NCBI RefSeq assembly: GCF_015159595.1
Contig: NZ_CP063304.1
Span: 1,426,001-1,490,000 of the forward strand
Length of the DNA: 64,000 nt
Direction of reading: 5' to 3'
From: Blautia liquoris
GTDB taxonomy: Bacteria; Bacillota; Clostridia; Lachnospirales; Lachnospiraceae
Part shown: one piece after another, positions 17,475-26,358 of the stretch
Layout: the number at the start of each line of letters is the position of its first letter
Position numbering within the stretch: position 1 is the stretch's first letter
Notes under the pieces: generated by a model
Told to the model about the DNA's origin: nothing
Seen by the model: the letters and a program-made list of their open reading frames with translations, nothing else
Database searches by the model: none
Position numbers and translations under genes: made by a program

Positions 17475-18317
17475 TTGAAAAACAGAGATATATCGTATGG
17501 GATTTTAACTCTCACGGGTTTCATCATGATATTCCCGCTGATTATGATGGTAACCGGATCCTTTCTGGGTCCGGAAGAGCTGAGGGAATCTTATGGAGTG
17601 GTATTAGAAGAGACTTCAGGTCCTATCACCTTAAAGCTAATACCGGATTTTCCGACATTCCGATCATATGTAGAGCTTCTGCTGGATTCTCCTGATTTTT
17701 TTGTCATGTTCTGGAATTCCTGCAGACAGGTATTTCCGATCTTAATCGGTCAAATGGCGGTAGGAATACCGGCTGCATGGGCATTTGCCAAGTATGATTT
17801 TCCGGGCAGAAAGATATTGCTTCTGGTTTATATGATTCTGATGGTGATGCCCTTTCAGGTGACGATGGTGTCGAATTACCTGGTATTATCGAAGTTATCG
17901 CTGATGGATACGCATTGGGGAATCATATTGCCGGGGATCTTTTCTACATTTCCGGTCTTTATCATGGAGAAGTTTTTTAACTCGATTCCGGATGCACTGA
18001 TAGAAGCAGCCAAAATAGACGGAGCAAATTCATTTCAGATATTTTTAAAAGTGGGAATTCCGCTGGCTTCCTCTGGAATTATCTCCTCACTGATTTTGAA
18101 TTTTCTCGAATACTGGAATGCGATTGAGGCACCCATGACATTTTTAAAGACGAAATCAAAGCTTCCGCTGTCCCTATATCTGCCCCAGATAACTACAGAT
18201 CAGGTCAGCGTATCTTTTGTCGCTTCTGTTGTGATGATGATCCCGGCGATACTGGGATTTTTGTGGGGCCAGGAATATCTGCAGCAGGGAATTGTGGCGT
18301 CGGGATTGAAAGAGTAG
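17475..18317 (+). CDS. Carbohydrate-type ABC permease (MalG/UgpE family)
   Basis: 280 residues from TTG 17475, which has GGGAGG 9 bases upstream and follows the previous stop by one base. A longer frame opens at TTG 17433, inside the preceding gene. About six helices. The EAA loop is DALIEAAKIDGANSFQIFLKVGIP. It forms the expected heterodimer with the permease at 16568. The frame is intact. Confidence 0.82.
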   Translation: MKNRDISYGILTLTGFIMIFPLIMMVTGSFLGPEELRESYGVVLEETSGPITLKLIPDFPTFRSYVELLLDSPDFFVMFWNSCRQVFPILIGQMAVGIPAAWAFAKYDFPGRKILLLVYMILMVMPFQVTMVSNYLVLSKLSLMDTHWGIILPGIFSTFPVFIMEKFFNSIPDALIEAAKIDGANSFQIFLKVGIPLASSGIISSLILNFLEYWNAIEAPMTFLKTKSKLPLSLYLPQITTDQVSVSFVASVVMMIPAILGFLWGQEYLQQGIVASGLKE

Positions 18318-18335
18318 GGTAATAGGTGGAAAACA

Positions 18336-19682
18336 ATGAAAGAAAAAATATTAAAGATGATCCTTGCCTTTTTTGTTGTCATGGCAGGCTGTACCTTCGC
18401 TGCAAGGAGTGCAGATTCTCTGACAGTTCCCAAAGTCAAAACCACACGCCTGAAAAAGGGAGAACTGACGGAGAAATTTGAGGGAAACGGAGAAGTTGTA
18501 TCTCGCGATCAGAAGGCAGTTTCCGTACCGGAAAATCAGAAAATATCAAATATCCTGGTACAGCCGGGCACAGAGGTTGAAGCCGGCACTCCTCTGGTAT
18601 CACTGGATGTTTCTTATCTCGATGATCAGATTCAAAAAAAGCAGAGAGAGGTCCGGAAAGCGGAGCTCCAGATGGAACAAAAAAAGCTGGAGGGAAAAGG
18701 CGAGCCGCGGACACCGCTTACGGCTCAGCCTGAGATTGATATGAACACTGCGAAAGATGCCTTTGTACAGACACAGAAAAATTATCAAAAGGCAGTGGAT
18801 GCGTTCAATAACTATGCCAATGCACATCCAGGTGGAACAGAAGAAGAGCAGCAGGAGGCAGAGCAGAAAAAAGAGGAACTGCAGGATCAGATTCAGGCAC
18901 AGGAAGAGACCATGAATACTGCAAATTCCACATATCAGCAGTCCATAAAAAGTTATCATCTTGCCGAACAGCAGGAGGCTGAGGTGAAGAAGGATGAAAA
19001 AAATAAAAAACAGGGGAACTATCTGGCAGTTCAGGAAGCACAGGTGGATGTCGATGAACAAAAGGAAGAACTGATAAAACTTACGGCCATTAAAGATGGA
19101 GGGGCCATGATTAAGGCAGAGATGAAGGGGACTATGGCTTCCACCGATCTAACGGAAGGACTCATCACTACCGGAAGCGAGCAGCTGGCCCTCTATACAG
19201 AGGATTTGGAAGTTTATGGCGTGATACCGGATGACAAAATCGGAAAGATTGAGAAGGGTGATGAGATTGAAACACGAATATCCGGAACTGCGGATTCTGT
19301 GTCTTTGAACGTGGACCGTATCGCCCGGAAAAAGGAAGAAGATAGCATCCGGACGGTATGGTATGCGCCTCTTGATCAGGGGACCTATCAAATTGGAACC
19401 ACCGTAACTTATGATTATAAGAAGAAGCTGGATATCAGCTATGACAGTATGGTTCCGATTACCGCGCTAAGAGAATCTGAAGGAAACGCCTATGTTCTAA
19501 CAGCCGGGAAAAAGTCTGGAATTCTTGGAAATTCTTATACGGCAGTCAAGGTATCGGCAGTGCTGGTGGATAAAGATGATAAAAATGCGGCACTGCAGAT
19601 CAACCTACCCGAGGATGCCAGGATCATCACAGAAAGTAATAAATATGTAAAGGAAGGTGACCGCGTACGACTGACCGAGTAA
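18336..19682 (+). CDS. Membrane-fusion/adaptor protein (HlyD/MacA-like)
   Basis: 448 residues. An N-terminal signal anchor is followed by a barrel/lipoyl half (about 38-95, VSVPENQKISNILVQPGTEVEAGTPLV). A long, Gln/Glu/Lys-rich coiled-coil hairpin covers about 95-250, and a second lipoyl and barrel part follows. It would link a membrane transporter to extracellular substrate or wall. Found directly after two sugar-type permeases and before an FtsX/MacB-like permease, an unusual mix. The cysteine in MAGCTF could be a lipobox. Confidence 0.8.
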   Translation: MKEKILKMILAFFVVMAGCTFAARSADSLTVPKVKTTRLKKGELTEKFEGNGEVVSRDQKAVSVPENQKISNILVQPGTEVEAGTPLVSLDVSYLDDQIQKKQREVRKAELQMEQKKLEGKGEPRTPLTAQPEIDMNTAKDAFVQTQKNYQKAVDAFNNYANAHPGGTEEEQQEAEQKKEELQDQIQAQEETMNTANSTYQQSIKSYHLAEQQEAEVKKDEKNKKQGNYLAVQEAQVDVDEQKEELIKLTAIKDGGAMIKAEMKGTMASTDLTEGLITTGSEQLALYTEDLEVYGVIPDDKIGKIEKGDEIETRISGTADSVSLNVDRIARKKEEDSIRTVWYAPLDQGTYQIGTTVTYDYKKKLDISYDSMVPITALRESEGNAYVLTAGKKSGILGNSYTAVKVSAVLVDKDDKNAALQINLPEDARIITESNKYVKEGDRVRLTE

Positions 19683-19708
19683 AAGCAGCAGGCAAAAAGG
19701 GACTTTTT

Positions 19709-20716
19709 TTGTTCCTATTTGGATTGATTCTGGGTTTTGGAATTCGTTGTTATGAAAATTTGAAGGAGTTTTCGGCCATGGCAGGATTCTATAACCAGAA
19801 GCCTGTTTACACGCGGGAACAAATCCAGGACTTCTGGAACGATACTTCTTTGGAGGCAAAACGTGAAATCCGGGATTTTGCATTTTTTCAGCCGAAGGAA
19901 CATACAAAGATCGAGAATCCGACATTGAACCGAAGGGTAAAAGTAAATCTTATTCTGACAGCCGGCAATATGAATCTGGTTGTTCCACAGAGTCTGTTGA
20001 ACGGATCATTCGCCGAAAGTCAGGATGAGTATGGTTGTGTATTGAGTAAAAAAACGGCAGACGCCCTTTTTTCAACCCACGAGGTTCTGGGAGAAGAAGT
20101 CTTATTGAACAAAAAGACATATCAGGTGCGTGGAATCCTGGATAGCAAGGATGAACTTGGTCTGATCCAGGGACCCGGAAACAGTAAATATTCTAATATG
20201 AGGGTATCTGCTCCCGGAATTCCACTCTCAGTGGTGAAGCAGCAGTTAAGCGCACTTTTCATGGAAGAACCCGATTCTGTGTCAGAAGGTCAGCTCTATG
20301 CAGGCGTGGGAGGAATATTCTTATGGATTCCGGCCTGGATCTGCCTGGTTTGTCTTCTGAAATACACCTGGAAAGAAGTAAAGGTTCTAAGTGCGAAAGA
20401 GTGGGAGCATCCCTGGCAGGATATAGCAGCTTATCTGCTCCGCTATGGTGTTATCGTGTTAGGTTTTCTTGGTGTGTGCGCAATTTTACTGCTGAGTCTG
20501 CATTTCTCTGATGATTACATTCCATCCGCATGGTCTGATTTTTCGTTCTGGACGGAATTAATCCGTGAAAAGTGGAGAGATTTTATGACACTTATGACTG
20601 AAAGCGTTACATATGCTGATCGAAAAATGCTTAAAAATTTAATTGGATTAGTGAGCACTTCATTGGCAGAATCTGTGATGCTTGTATTGAGTATTGGACT
20701 TCAAAAGAATCTTTAA
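19709..20716 (+). CDS. MacB/FtsX-like ABC permease, start codon apparently mutated
   Basis: 335 residues as listed. One N-terminal helix, an extracellular domain of about 190 residues with a GLIQGPGN..SNMR region, then further helices, as in MacB-type permeases. The frame is open from 19661 with no ATG, GTG or TTG before a TTG at 19709 that would cut into the first helix. ACG at 19667 has an AGGAAGG site 9 bases upstream and would add 14 residues (TDRVKAAGKKG..), so an original ATG may have mutated to ACG. Possibly a decaying gene. No ATPase gene adjoins it. Confidence 0.6.
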   Translation: MFLFGLILGFGIRCYENLKEFSAMAGFYNQKPVYTREQIQDFWNDTSLEAKREIRDFAFFQPKEHTKIENPTLNRRVKVNLILTAGNMNLVVPQSLLNGSFAESQDEYGCVLSKKTADALFSTHEVLGEEVLLNKKTYQVRGILDSKDELGLIQGPGNSKYSNMRVSAPGIPLSVVKQQLSALFMEEPDSVSEGQLYAGVGGIFLWIPAWICLVCLLKYTWKEVKVLSAKEWEHPWQDIAAYLLRYGVIVLGFLGVCAILLLSLHFSDDYIPSAWSDFSFWTELIREKWRDFMTLMTESVTYADRKMLKNLIGLVSTSLAESVMLVLSIGLQKNL

Positions 20717-20726
20717 AAAATATTGA

Positions 20727-20879
20727 TTCCTTTTAAAGGCGGATCAGATTATTGTACTCGATCAGGGGCACATTCAGGAAAGCGGAACACATGAGGAACT
20801 GTTGAAAAAGGAAGGAATCTATTATAGATTATGGCACATACAAAACAGCGAAAGCGGAGAAGAAGAAAACATATTGTAA
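20727..20879 (+). pseudogene. C-terminal remnant of an ABC exporter (MsbA/LmrA type)
   Basis: The frame from about 20736 reads [20 protein letters not shown] and then [13 protein letters not shown], the standard end of ABC exporter nucleotide-binding domains just after the H-loop. A stop at 20724-20726 precedes it and everything upstream is missing. The fragment ends with TAA at 20877-20879, within the vanY-like gene, in another frame. Confidence 0.85.
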
Positions 20880-21550
20880 TCATTCTAATTGTTCTATTAT
20901 TGACTGTCGGGGCAGGAGCAGGGATCTTGCTGAAAGAGGGACTATCTTCAGACGTTGTTGCAAAAGATGGACAGGAAGCAACTGCCAGTGTGGATGGCAC
21001 CCCCTGGAATCTGATTCTGGTCAATAAGTGGAATCGCCTGCCTTCCAACTATAAGATCGAACTTACGACGCTCTCCAATGGACAGTCAGTCGATCAGCGG
21101 ATCTATCCGGCACTTCAACAGATGTTTGATGATGCGAGACAAGCGGGTATCTATCCGATTGTCGGCTCTGGGTTTCGGACAGAGAAAAAGCAGAAATCAC
21201 TGATGAAGGAAAAGATCGCAGACTACAAGGCAAAGGGTCTTTCGGATCAAGAGGCGAAAGAGAAAGCGGAGGCATGGGTTGCTCTTCCCGGAACGAGTGA
21301 ACATCAGCTGGGGCTTGGCGTGGATATCAATGCAGACGGCGTTTACTCGACCGGAGATCAGGTCTACCAGTGGATGGAACAAAATAGCTACAAATATGGA
21401 TTTATCCGCCGCTATCCTCCTGATAAGACAGACATCACGGGAGTGATCAATGAACCCTGGCATTTTCGATACGTTGGAACAGATGCTGCCGCACAGATTC
21501 ATAATCGAGGCATCACTCTGGAGGAATATCTAGATCAGGTTCATAGCTAA
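20831..21550 (+). CDS. VanY-type D-alanyl-D-alanine carboxypeptidase
   Basis: 239 residues. A short basic cytoplasmic start ([10 protein letters not shown]), one membrane helix, then an extracellular zinc peptidase domain. Zinc motif [10 protein letters not shown] matches SxHxxGxAxD and the third ligand lies in EPWHFRYVG. It trims the terminal D-Ala of peptidoglycan stem peptides. The start overlaps the exporter remnant; AGGAAGG lies about 14 bases upstream, so initiation may be weak or arranged differently in relatives. No vancomycin-resistance genes adjoin it, so a housekeeping wall role is likelier. Confidence 0.85.
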   Translation: MAHTKQRKRRRRKHIVIILIVLLLTVGAGAGILLKEGLSSDVVAKDGQEATASVDGTPWNLILVNKWNRLPSNYKIELTTLSNGQSVDQRIYPALQQMFDDARQAGIYPIVGSGFRTEKKQKSLMKEKIADYKAKGLSDQEAKEKAEAWVALPGTSEHQLGLGVDINADGVYSTGDQVYQWMEQNSYKYGFIRRYPPDKTDITGVINEPWHFRYVGTDAAAQIHNRGITLEEYLDQVHS

Positions 21551-21722
21551 TGTAGCAGTATCCACAAGATTGTCTGCGTATTTTTGGGCATGTTTTTGAT
21601 TGACTTTTTGATGCGGAAACAGTAATCTGTAAATATCTGGAATCTTAATTTCATAGGCATTTCAGCCTGAATTCCCGATACTTACAACTGAACATATTCC
21701 ATGGGAAGCTGAAAAAAGTCAA

Positions 21723-21751
21723 TTGAAATTTTGATCGTTTCTTGCTATACT
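21723..21751 (+). promoter_or_regulatory. Promoter of coiled-coil gene
   Basis: TTGAAA (21723-21728) and TATACT (21746-21751), 17 bases apart. The preceding 21551-21722 stretch holds no gene; it has a long-range complementarity between TTGACTTTTT near 21600 and AAAAAAGTCAA near 21712. Confidence 0.65.
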
Positions 21752-21797
21752 TATCAAACATCATGACTGTCCGGCCTCCCGGGAGAGAGGAGACTGT

Positions 21798-22526
21798 ATG
21801 GCAGAGAAAAAGCTTGAAAAACACTTTATTGAACATTTCGCAGACAAGGAGGAGCTGTTATCCATGGAGGCAAAGGATGTAGAGGTGCTGAGAACGCTGT
21901 TTAAAGAGTTCAGCAGTGAATTGCACACGGAACTGGACCAGAGATTTGATAAGGTAGATCAGAGATTTGATCAGATGGATCAGAAATTTGAATCGAAGTT
22001 TGAACAGATGGATCAGAAATTTGAATCGAAGTTTGAACAGATGGATCAGAAATTTGAATCCAGGTTTGAACAGATGGATCAGAAATTTGAATCCAGGTTT
22101 GAACAGATGGATCAAAAATTTGAATCCAAGTTTGAACAAATGGAACGAAAATATGATAAACGTTTTAATAAGATGGACCAAAAGATGAAAGAGATGGATC
22201 GCAAATTTGACAAGAGATTCCAGTCGATGGATCGCAAATCTGATCAGAGATTCCAGTCGATGGATCAAAAAATCGATAGACGAAGCGAACTGTTACTTGA
22301 TGAAATTGTAAGAACAAGGACCGGTCTTGAGTCAAGAATAAATGGGCTGGATCAGAAGATGGATGACATGGACTCCTATTATAGAATCCACAGAATAGAA
22401 GATTCAACGCAGAGCGATATGTTAAAACTTTATAACCGATTGGATTCAAGGATGGATGACTTTAGTAAATTTAAGGATCAGACGACAAAAGTTCTTGCCG
22501 AGAATCATTTAGTGCTTGACAAGTGA
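21798..22526 (+). CDS. Hendecad-repeat coiled-coil protein, unknown function
   Basis: 242 residues, no signal peptide or membrane helix. Residues about 45-160 are built of 11-residue units of the type FEQMDQKFESK, first almost identical and then diverging (MDRKFDKRFQS). An 11-residue period fits a right-handed or straight coiled coil rather than a heptad coil. Flanking non-repeat ends are acidic (N-terminus) and mixed. Highly charged and rich in Q, D, K and F. Possibly a cytoplasmic rod or scaffold; it resembles DUF1640 or phage-type coiled coils only loosely. Good GAGGAG site. Confidence 0.75.
   Translation: MAEKKLEKHFIEHFADKEELLSMEAKDVEVLRTLFKEFSSELHTELDQRFDKVDQRFDQMDQKFESKFEQMDQKFESKFEQMDQKFESRFEQMDQKFESRFEQMDQKFESKFEQMERKYDKRFNKMDQKMKEMDRKFDKRFQSMDRKSDQRFQSMDQKIDRRSELLLDEIVRTRTGLESRINGLDQKMDDMDSYYRIHRIEDSTQSDMLKLYNRLDSRMDDFSKFKDQTTKVLAENHLVLDK
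21972..22136 (+). repeat. Five tandem 33-bp units in the coiled-coil gene
   Basis: Units begin with CAGATGGATCAGAAATTTGA and start at 21972, 22005, 22038, 22071 and 22104. The first two are identical and later ones differ at a few positions. Being in frame, unit number can change without breaking the gene. Confidence 0.9.
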
Positions 22527-22543
22527 GAAATTTCTAGTAAAAT
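22516..22543 (+). promoter_or_regulatory. Promoter of the pheST T-box transcript
   Basis: TTGACA (22516-22521) and TAAAAT (22538-22543), 16 bases apart. The -35 box lies in the last codons of the coiled-coil gene. Confidence 0.7.
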
Positions 22544-22559
22544 AAGATACATATGAAAA

Positions 22560-22805
22560 AGCGTTGAAGGTGTCTGTAGATTTATGTTTTCTTAACAGAG
22601 AATGGGAGTCATGGGCTGGAAGCTCCTTAAGTTCAGACCTGAATTGAGATTCGCACTGAAGCTTTCCGGGTGAAGCGTTTGAGTAGCCATGGGACGTGAC
22701 CGCACGTTACAGCGGCGAATGAGAGCCAGACGATTGTCTGAAATCAGGGTGGTACCGCGGAACCGATTATGATGGCTTCGTCCCTTTATGGGATGGAGCT
22801 TTTTC
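22560..22805 (+). promoter_or_regulatory. T-box riboswitch (phenylalanine) upstream of pheST
   Basis: The T-box core AGGGTGGTACCGCGG is at 22746-22760. A terminator follows: GCTTCGTCCC (22775-22784) pairs with GGGATGGAGC (22790-22799) and a T-run comes next. The likely specifier is TTC at 22650-22652 in GAGATTCGCACTGAA, placed four bases before TGAA as in the leuS leader. Uncharged tRNA-Phe would stabilise the antiterminator and allow pheST transcription. Stem I limits are approximate. Confidence 0.92.
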
Positions 22806-22839
22806 TATGTCCTGAAACAATAAAAAAGGAGATTATTAC

Positions 22840-23874
22840 ATGAGTGATACAAAGATCAGTGAGAAGCTGGATTCGATCTTAAAAGAAGCATTAGAGAGAA
22901 TCGATTCCTCCGATACAACGGAAAAGCTGAATGAAGTGCGAGTTGATGTACTCGGAAAAAAAGGAAAATTAAAGACTGTCCTCAAGGGTATGAAGGATGT
23001 GGATCCAAAAGACCGTCCGGCCGTCGGACAGATGGTCAATGATGCGCGCGAAAAGATCGAGGGAGAGCTTGATTTCATAAAGCAGAAAATTGAAAGAGAA
23101 GCACTTGACAAAAGGTTGAAGGATGAAGTTATTGATGTTACACTCCCAGCCAGGAGAAATAAGATTGGTCACCGTCATCCAAATACGATTGTTCTCGGCG
23201 AACTGGAGAGAATCTTCATCGGCATGGGTTATGAGGTTGTGGAAGGACCGGATATTGAGCTTGATTTATATAATTTTGAAAAACTGAATATTCCGGCCAA
23301 TCATCCGGCAAAAGATGAGCAGGATACCTTCTACATTAACAAGGATATAGTCCTTCGCACTCAAACATCTCCGGTACAGGCACGTGTGATGGAAAAAGGG
23401 AAACTCCCAATTCGCATGATCGCACCGGGGCGTGTGTTCCGTGCGGATGAGGTTGATGCGACGCATTCACCTTCCTTTCATCAGGTCGAAGGATTAGTCA
23501 TCGACAAGCATATTACATTTTCCGACTTAAAAGGAACTTTGGCGGAATTCGCGAAAGAACTATTCGGGCCGGATACAAAGACAAAATTCCGTCCGCATCA
23601 TTTTCCATTTACGGAACCCAGTGCGGAGATGGATGTCAGCTGTTTTAAATGTGGTGGAAAAGGCTGCAGATTCTGCAAGGGGGAAGGCTGGATTGAGATT
23701 TTAGGCTGTGGTATGGTACACCCACATGTGCTTGAAATGAGCGGCATCGATCCGGATGAATACACAGGATTTGCATTCGGTGTAGGACTAGAACGAATCG
23801 CTCTGCTAAAATATGAAATTGATGACATGAGACTGTTGTATGAGAATGACCAGCGGTTCTTAAATCAGTTCTGA
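22840..23874 (+). CDS. pheS: Phenylalanyl-tRNA synthetase alpha subunit
   Basis: 344 residues, standard length. An N-terminal coiled-coil arm (1-100) for tRNA contact precedes the class II catalytic core. Motif 2 is around the FRADEVDATHSPSFHQVEG region and motif 3 is in GFAFGVGLERIALL. A CxxCxxxxCRFC-like cluster (CFKCGGKGCRFC) is present, as in many Gram-positive PheS. ATG 22840 has GGAGA upstream. Works with pheT; controlled by the T-box. Confidence 0.97.
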   Translation: MSDTKISEKLDSILKEALERIDSSDTTEKLNEVRVDVLGKKGKLKTVLKGMKDVDPKDRPAVGQMVNDAREKIEGELDFIKQKIEREALDKRLKDEVIDVTLPARRNKIGHRHPNTIVLGELERIFIGMGYEVVEGPDIELDLYNFEKLNIPANHPAKDEQDTFYINKDIVLRTQTSPVQARVMEKGKLPIRMIAPGRVFRADEVDATHSPSFHQVEGLVIDKHITFSDLKGTLAEFAKELFGPDTKTKFRPHHFPFTEPSAEMDVSCFKCGGKGCRFCKGEGWIEILGCGMVHPHVLEMSGIDPDEYTGFAFGVGLERIALLKYEIDDMRLLYENDQRFLNQF

Positions 23875-23915
23875 TACATGAAACTGCAAAAAGGTGAGCA
23901 ATAGGAGGAAATATC

Positions 23916-26348
23916 GTGAACACTTCATTATCATGGATTAAAAGGTATGTGCCGGATCTTTCTGTCACGGCGCAGGAATATATGGATGCGATGACGTTGT
24001 CCGGAACGAAGGTAGAAGGGTATGAAACTCTCGACGAAGATCTTGATAAGATTGTTGTCGGGGAAATCTTGAGTGTTGAGAAACATCCGGATTCTGACCA
24101 TCTGGTTATCTGTCAGGTAAATGTCAAAGACAATACATTACAGATCGTGACCGGTGCCCCGAATGTCAAAGAAGGTATATCTGGACAGAAAGTGGCAGTC
24201 GTTCTGGATGGGGGAAAGGTTGCTGGCGGTCATGACGGCAAAAAAGTACCGGGAGGGACAACGATTAAGACCGGAGAACTTCGAGGTGTTAAAAGTGAGG
24301 GCATGATGTGCTCGATCGAGGAGATGGGAAGCAGCCGGGAGATGTATCCGGAAGCTCCGGAATACGGGATCTATATCTTTCCAGAAGATTCAGATGTAGA
24401 ACCAGGAGATGACGCTATCGAGGCTTTGGGACTACATGACTCGGTGATTGAATATGAGATCACGTCCAACCGCGTGGACTGCTATAGTGTCATTGGGATT
24501 GCAAGAGAAGCTGCTGCAACCTTCGACAAAGAATTCAAATCTCCGGTAATAACACCTACGGGGAATGATGAGAATATCAGTGATTATATCAGTGTTGATG
24601 TGCAGGATAAGGAACTTTGCCCGCGTTATACGGCCCGTGTGGTCAAAAACGTGAAGATCGGCCCTTCTCCGAAGTGGATGCGAAGATGTCTGGCTTCGAA
24701 TGGAATTCGTCCGATCAACAACCTGGTAGATATTACAAATTATGTGATGGAGGAATATGGACAGCCAATGCATGCTTATGACCTGGATACAATTTCCGGC
24801 GGCAAGATCATCGTCAGACGTGCAAAAAATGGCGAAATCTACACGACACTGGACGGGCAGGAGAGAAAACTGGATGAAAATATACTGATGATCTGTGATG
24901 ACAGGGAGCCTGTCGGAATTGCTGGGATCATGGGAGGAGAAAACTCCATGATTACGGACCACGTACACACAATCCTGTTTGAAGCAGCTAATTTCGATGG
25001 CACGAATATCCGCCTTTCTTCGAAACGACTGGGACTTCGTACCGATGCATCCGGAAAGTTCGAGAAAGGCTTGGATCCAAATAATGCGAGCGAGGCCATA
25101 AATCGTGCCTGCCAGCTCATGGAAGAGATGGGGGCAGGGGAAGTTGTAGGAGGTATGATTGATGTATGTAATGAGATCAGAGAACCGATGAGGGTAACTT
25201 TCGAGCCAGAACGAATCAACAGTCTGCTCGGAACTAGTCTCTCACCTCAGGAAATGCTTGATTACATGGCAAAAGTGGAACTTACCTATGATAAAAGGAA
25301 AAATGAAGTGATTGCTCCTACGTTTCGTCAGGATATCTTCCGCACAGCTGATCTGGCTGAGGAGGTGGCAAGATTTTTCGGATATGACAATATTCCGACG
25401 ACTCTTCCGAGTGGTCAGGCGACAACAGGAAAACTGCCATTTAAACTTCAGGTTGAGGACAGGGCCAGAGATGTTGCGGAATACTGCGGATTTTCACAGG
25501 GGATGAGCTATTCCTTCGAAAGCCCGAAAGTATTCGACAAGTTACTGCTAGATGTAGATGATCCTCTTCGGAAAGCAATTCCGATCATGAACCCACTGGG
25601 CGAGGATTTTTCAATTATGAGGACGATTACACTGAATGGTTTGCTTACCTCGCTTGCCATTAATTATAATCGCAGGAATAAAAATGTCAGACTTTATGAG
25701 ATGGGAAATGTTTATCTGGCAAAAAGTCTTCCACTTACAGAACTGCCTACAGAAAAGATGATGTTTACTCTTGCCATGTATGGAGAGGGTGATTTCTATG
25801 ATATGAAGGGCGTCGCCGAAGAATTCTTTACAAAGGTTGGCTTGAATAAACGACCGGAATATAAAAGCAATGCCGGAAGAAATTATCTTCATCCCGGCCG
25901 TCAGGCTGATGTTTATTATGAGGGGACCAAGCTTGGTTTTCTGGGTGAGGTACATCCGCTTGTATGTGATAACTATGGAATTGGTGAGAGAACTTATATA
26001 GCTGTGATCGATATTCCGGCTGTTCTGGAATATGCCACCTTTGACCATAAATATGAAGGGATTGCCAGATTCCCGGCTGTTACAAGAGATATCAGCATGG
26101 TAGTTCAAAAAGAGATTCAGGCAGGTCAGATTGAAGATCTGCTGATTCAGAGGGGCGGAAATATTCTGGAAAGTTTTGAACTGTTTGACGTCTACGAAGG
26201 ACATCAGATTAAAGAAGGATACAAGTCTATGGCATATTCCCTTCTGTTCCGCTCAAAGGAAAAGACGTTGGAAGAATCAGAGATTACATCGGCGATGAGA
26301 AAGATTATGAACGGGCTGGAAAGCCTTGGAATAGAACTTAGGAAATAG
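23916..26348 (+). CDS. pheT: Phenylalanyl-tRNA synthetase beta subunit
   Basis: 810 residues, full length. N-terminal tRNA-binding OB fold (about 40-150), then the B3/B4 editing domain, B5 DNA-binding-like domain, inactive catalytic-like core and C-terminal ferredoxin-fold anticodon-binding domain (FPAVTRDISMVV to the end). GTG start with GGAGGAAA upstream. Forms the alpha2-beta2 enzyme with PheS and hydrolyses misacylated Tyr-tRNA-Phe. Confidence 0.97.
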   Translation: MNTSLSWIKRYVPDLSVTAQEYMDAMTLSGTKVEGYETLDEDLDKIVVGEILSVEKHPDSDHLVICQVNVKDNTLQIVTGAPNVKEGISGQKVAVVLDGGKVAGGHDGKKVPGGTTIKTGELRGVKSEGMMCSIEEMGSSREMYPEAPEYGIYIFPEDSDVEPGDDAIEALGLHDSVIEYEITSNRVDCYSVIGIAREAAATFDKEFKSPVITPTGNDENISDYISVDVQDKELCPRYTARVVKNVKIGPSPKWMRRCLASNGIRPINNLVDITNYVMEEYGQPMHAYDLDTISGGKIIVRRAKNGEIYTTLDGQERKLDENILMICDDREPVGIAGIMGGENSMITDHVHTILFEAANFDGTNIRLSSKRLGLRTDASGKFEKGLDPNNASEAINRACQLMEEMGAGEVVGGMIDVCNEIREPMRVTFEPERINSLLGTSLSPQEMLDYMAKVELTYDKRKNEVIAPTFRQDIFRTADLAEEVARFFGYDNIPTTLPSGQATTGKLPFKLQVEDRARDVAEYCGFSQGMSYSFESPKVFDKLLLDVDDPLRKAIPIMNPLGEDFSIMRTITLNGLLTSLAINYNRRNKNVRLYEMGNVYLAKSLPLTELPTEKMMFTLAMYGEGDFYDMKGVAEEFFTKVGLNKRPEYKSNAGRNYLHPGRQADVYYEGTKLGFLGEVHPLVCDNYGIGERTYIAVIDIPAVLEYATFDHKYEGIARFPAVTRDISMVVQKEIQAGQIEDLLIQRGGNILESFELFDVYEGHQIKEGYKSMAYSLLFRSKEKTLEESEITSAMRKIMNGLESLGIELRK

Positions 26349-26358
26349 AGAGGTTTAC

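Noticed and set aside
18600-19061. Minus-strand 153-residue hydrophobic frame
   Set aside because: Antisense of the Gln/Glu/Lys-rich coiled coil of the membrane-fusion protein.
20323-20511. Small plus-strand frame inside the MacB-like gene
   Set aside because: Overlaps a better frame with membrane helices; no ribosome site.
20831-21550. vanY as part of a vancomycin-resistance cluster
   Set aside because: No vanH, ligase, vanX or vanRS genes nearby; a housekeeping carboxypeptidase is simpler.
21972-22136. Possible CRISPR-like array
   Set aside because: The 33-bp units are contiguous with no spacers and stay in a reading frame.
21858-22268. Minus-strand 136-residue frame rich in FKFLIHLFK
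   Set aside because: Mirror of the plus-strand 33-bp repeat; no start signal.
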